From positions 62,001 to 126,000 of the forward strand of contig CAVVEV010000007.1 in assembly GCA_963747335.1 (NCBI GenBank): a DNA stretch of 64,000 nt, given 5' to 3'. Position numbers and translations under genes: made by a program. Under the pieces are notes generated by a model. The model was given only the letters and a program-made list of their open reading frames with translations. It was not told where the DNA came from and did no database searches. The stretch comes from Prado023 sp963747335 (GTDB taxonomy: Bacteria > Actinomycetota > Actinomycetes > S36-B12 > CAIYMF01). Shown in pieces: positions 58,626 through 64,000 of the stretch (the first letter of the stretch is position 1; each line of letters begins with the position of its first letter).

Positions 58626-61127
58626 ATGCGCTACGGGCACTTCGACGATGAGGCCCGTGAGTACGTCATCACGACCCCGCGCACGCCCTACCCGTGGATC
58701 AACTACCTGGGCTCGGAGGAGTTCTTCTCCCTGGTCTCGCACACCGCCGGTGGCTACACCTTCTACCGGGACGCGCGGATGCGCCGGCTCACCCGCTACC
58801 GCTACAACAACATCCCCAACGACGCGGGCGGCCGGTACTTCTACCTCAACGACGGCGGCGACGTCTGGACCCCGTCCTGGATGCCGGTCAAGGCCGAGCT
58901 CGACTCGTTCGAGGCCCGGCACGGCATGGGCTACACCCGGATCACCGGATCGCGCGGGGGACTGACCGCGTCGGTGCTGTACTTCGTCCCCCTCGGGCGC
59001 AACGCCGAGGTCCAGCAGGTGACAGTGACCAACGAGTCGGGGCAGGCCAAGTCGGTCGGGCTGTTCTCCTTCCTCGAGTTCGCGCTGTGGAACGCCCACG
59101 ACGACCAGACCAACTACCAGCGCAACCTGTCGCTGGCCGAGGTGGAGGTCGACCTCGACGGGCCGCACGGGTCGGCGATCTACCACCGGAGCGAGTACCG
59201 GGAGCGCCGCGACCACTACGCGGTCTACGGGGTGAACGCCCGCGCTGCGGGGTTCGACACCGATCGTGACACCTTCGTGGGGGCCTACAACTCACTCGGT
59301 GAGGCCGCAGTCCCGCACGCGGGGCAGGCAGCGAACTCCGTGGTGTCCGGCTGGTACCCGATCGGATCCCACCACCTGGCCGTCGACCTTGCGCCGGGGG
59401 AGTCGCGCAGCTTCACGTTCGTCCTGGGCTACATCGAGAACCCCCGCCAGGCCAAGTGGGCACCGGCCGACGATGCGGCGGGCATCGCCGCGGGTCAGGT
59501 CGTTGAGAGGTCCCGGGCGCACGCGCTGCTCGCAGCCTTCGCCACCGAGGAGCAGACGCGCTCTGAGTTCGCCGCGCTGACCGAGCACTGGGACCGGCTG
59601 CTCACCACCTTCATGGTGCGCTCCACCGACGAGAAGCTCGACCGGATGGTCAACATCTGGAACCAGTACCAGTGCATGGTCACGTTCAACATGTCGCGCT
59701 CCGCCTCGTACTTCGAGACCGGCATCGGCCGGGGGATGGGCTTCCGGGACTCGAACCAGGACCTGCTCGGCTTCGTGCACCTGGTCCCCGACCGTGCCCG
59801 TGAGCGCATCCTCGACATCGCCGCGACGCAGTTCCCCGACGGCTCGGCCTACCACCAGTACCAGCCGCTGACCAAGCGCGGCAACAACGACGTCGGCTCC
59901 GGGTTCAACGACGACCCGCTGTGGCTGATCCTGGGGGTCGCGGGATACCTCAAGGAGACCGGGGACTGGTCGATCCTCGACGAGATGGTCCCCTTCGACA
60001 ACGACATTGCTCAGGCCGCGCCGCTGTTCGACCACCTGACGAGGTCCTTCGAGTTCACCCTGGCCAACAGGGGCCCGCACGGGCTGCCGCTGATCGGACG
60101 GGCGGACTGGAACGACTGCCTGAACCTCAACTGCTTCTCCACCGAGCCGGGCGAGTCGTTCCAGACCACCGAGAACCAGGCCGGTGGAGTGGCGGAGTCG
60201 GTGTTCATCGCGGCGATGTTCGCGGCGATCGGCCCCGAGTACGCCGAGATCGCCGAGCGCCGGGGCATGGCCGACGTGGCGGTCCGTGCCCGCGAGGCCG
60301 TCGAGGACATGCGCACCGCGGTGCTGGCCCACGGCTGGGACGGCGAGTGGTTCCTGCGCGCCTATGACTTCTACGGCCAACCGGTGGGCACCGACGCCCA
60401 TGACGAGGGCAAGATCTGGATCGAGCCGCAGGGCATGGCCATCATGGGCGGCATCGGCCTGACTGCCACCGACCCGGCCGACCCGGAGCACGCCAGCAGC
60501 GTGGCGGTGCGGGCGCTGGACTCCGTGTCCGAGCTGCTGGGCACCGACCACGGACTGGTCCTGCAGTACCCGGCGTACACCAGCTACAGGATCGAGCTCG
60601 GCGAGGTCTCGACCTATCCGCCCGGCTACAAGGAGAACGGCGGGATCTTCTGCCACAACAACCCGTGGGTGATGATCGCCGAGACGATGGTCGGCCGCGG
60701 CGAGCGCGCCTTCGACTACTACCGGCGGATCACGCCGGCCTACCGCGAGGACATCTCCGAGATCCACCGGCTCGAGCCCTACGTCTACGCCCAGATGATC
60801 GCCGGCAAGCAGGCACCCCGCCACGGCGAGGCGAAGAACTCCTGGCTGACGGGGACGGCCGCCTGGAACTTCGTGACCGTCTCGCAGTACCTGCTCGGGG
60901 TCAGACCCTCCTACGAGGGCCTGGTCATCGACCCGCAGATCGGGCCCGACGTGCCCAGCTGGGAGGTCACCCGGGTGATCCGGGGGGCCACCTACCGGAT
61001 CAGCGTCACCAACTCCGGCGCCCCCGGCTCGCGGGCACGGCTCGTGGTCGACGGCCAGCCCATCGAGGGCAACCTCGTGCCCTACGCCCCGGCCGGATCC
61101 GTGGTCGAGGTGCAGGCGACCCTCTAG
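58626..61127 (+). CDS. Cellobiose phosphorylase (GH94), inserted between carA and carB
   Basis: An 833-residue cytoplasmic glycoside phosphorylase, about the length of the Cellulomonas enzyme (about 820). The N-terminus FDDEAREYVITTPRTPYPW then INYLGSEEFFSLVSHTAGGY and YRDARMRRLTRYRYNN are near-diagnostic of cellobiose phosphorylase, as are NQYQCMVTFNMSRSASYFET and GIGRGMGFRDSNQDLLGF. The catalytic aspartate lies in GRADWNDCLNLN (residues 491-502). The likely reaction is cellobiose plus phosphate to glucose and glucose-1-phosphate. Its Shine-Dalgarno (ggagg) lies in the carA end, so it is co-transcribed and perhaps coupled to carA. No other sugar gene is near. No shift. Confidence 0.92.
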   Translation: MRYGHFDDEAREYVITTPRTPYPWINYLGSEEFFSLVSHTAGGYTFYRDARMRRLTRYRYNNIPNDAGGRYFYLNDGGDVWTPSWMPVKAELDSFEARHGMGYTRITGSRGGLTASVLYFVPLGRNAEVQQVTVTNESGQAKSVGLFSFLEFALWNAHDDQTNYQRNLSLAEVEVDLDGPHGSAIYHRSEYRERRDHYAVYGVNARAAGFDTDRDTFVGAYNSLGEAAVPHAGQAANSVVSGWYPIGSHHLAVDLAPGESRSFTFVLGYIENPRQAKWAPADDAAGIAAGQVVERSRAHALLAAFATEEQTRSEFAALTEHWDRLLTTFMVRSTDEKLDRMVNIWNQYQCMVTFNMSRSASYFETGIGRGMGFRDSNQDLLGFVHLVPDRARERILDIAATQFPDGSAYHQYQPLTKRGNNDVGSGFNDDPLWLILGVAGYLKETGDWSILDEMVPFDNDIAQAAPLFDHLTRSFEFTLANRGPHGLPLIGRADWNDCLNLNCFSTEPGESFQTTENQAGGVAESVFIAAMFAAIGPEYAEIAERRGMADVAVRAREAVEDMRTAVLAHGWDGEWFLRAYDFYGQPVGTDAHDEGKIWIEPQGMAIMGGIGLTATDPADPEHASSVAVRALDSVSELLGTDHGLVLQYPAYTSYRIELGEVSTYPPGYKENGGIFCHNNPWVMIAETMVGRGERAFDYYRRITPAYREDISEIHRLEPYVYAQMIAGKQAPRHGEAKNSWLTGTAAWNFVTVSQYLLGVRPSYEGLVIDPQIGPDVPSWEVTRVIRGATYRISVTNSGAPGSRARLVVDGQPIEGNLVPYAPAGSVVEVQATL

Positions 61128-61148
61128 GGCCCGCGACGGGCCTCCCGG

Positions 61149-61154
61149 TATGAT
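61149..61154 (+). promoter_or_regulatory. Candidate -10 box for carB
   Basis: TATGAT, a near-consensus -10, lies 22 nt after the GH94 stop and 27 nt before the second PyrR element. No good -35 is seen. Confidence 0.5.
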
Positions 61155-61181
61155 CGGCGGCAGCTGGCCTGGCGTCAGAAG

Positions 61182-61217
61182 CCTCCTTTAAGTCCGTCCT
61201 GCGAGGCGGGGAAGGAG
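61182..61217 (+). promoter_or_regulatory. Second PyrR-binding leader element, upstream of carB
   Basis: Nearly identical to the pyrR leader at 54129: cctcctttaa, then GTCCTGCGAGGC (consensus GUCCNGNGAGGC), then ggggaaggagtgggc. The cctcct can again sequester aaggag (61212-61217). The Shine-Dalgarno serves the 21-codon ORF at 61224 rather than carB directly, whose own ggggagg lies about 45 nt further. Confidence 0.8.
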
Positions 61218-61223
61218 TGGGCA

Positions 61224-61272
61224 ATGCCCATCCTCACAGTCGTCCCCGCCCCCACCTGCGGGGAGGCATGCG

Positions 61273-61289
<17 letters not shown>
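61224..61289 (+). CDS. Putative 21-residue leader peptide before carB
   Basis: ATG 61224 follows the Shine-Dalgarno aaggag by 6 nt; the frame MPILTVVPAPTC... runs to a tga at 61287-61289, 14 nt past the carB ATG in another frame. It is not rich in one codon type, so classic attenuation is unlikely; translational coupling to carB is more plausible. A sequencing indel here could change its frame. Confidence 0.5.

Positions 61290-64000
<2,711 letters not shown>

Overview
This is a GC-rich actinobacterial chromosome segment of housekeeping character. The evidence is an FtsZ ending in the DDLDVPDFLK tail, followed by SepF, YggT and DivIVA/Wag31; a BldD orthologue with the full c-di-GMP signature; a PriA-type HisA with no trpF nearby; an HGxxPAAW-type small membrane protein after trpE; and TANNNT -10 boxes set 6-7 nt before start codons (leaderless genes). 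I can place it in the class Actinomycetes but not in a genus. There is no tRNA, rRNA, CRISPR array, insertion sequence or phage gene in the window, and no gene-free stretch longer than about 170 nt.

Layout. 1-3.3 kb: end of the division cluster (ftsZ, pgeF, yggS, sepF, yggT, divIVA). 3.3-8.2 kb, minus strand: a HEXXH/DUF2786 protein, ileS and a DUF167 protein. 8.3-11.5 kb: a DksA/TraR protein with a histone-H1-like tail, lspA, rluD, an aldo/keto reductase. 11.6-18.2 kb: fhs (minus), dnaE, ybaK (minus), a LON-domain protein. 18.2-34.7 kb: an interleaved his/trp supercluster (hisD-C-B-small-hisH, hisA, ridA, a holin-like membrane protein, a UbiB-type kinase, hisF, hisI-trpE, HGxxPAAW protein, a two-component system, DUF2752 (minus), trpC-B-A). 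34.7-37.8 kb: VKOR (minus) divergent from a DsbA-like thioredoxin, lgt, and a small membrane protein. 37.9-43.5 kb: a kinase-M23-aminotransferase fusion (minus), an acyltransferase, a PQQ sugar dehydrogenase (minus). 43.6-53.5 kb: gltB-gltD, an AAA ATPase with a TPR membrane partner, pyk. 53.6-64 kb: bldD and the pyrimidine operon pyrR-pyrB-pyrC-PH-like-carA, then a cellobiose phosphorylase (GH94), then carB, which runs off the end.

The most interesting signal is in the pyr operon. A GH94 phosphorylase gene sits between carA and carB, where these two subunit genes are normally adjacent. carB then has its own -10 box, a second near-identical copy of the PyrR-binding/Shine-Dalgarno-sequestering element found in front of pyrR, and a 21-codon open reading frame whose stop overlaps the carB start. 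This looks like a rewired, separately PyrR-controlled carB.

A second pattern affects how every gene here should be read. At least ten genes, including essential ileS, dnaE and carB, are broken by single-base indels: 13 apparent insertions and 3 apparent deletions, four of them within 430 nt of one gene. Homology resumes at once in another frame each time, so consensus errors are the likeliest cause. I annotate these as continuous genes and give the approximate shift positions.
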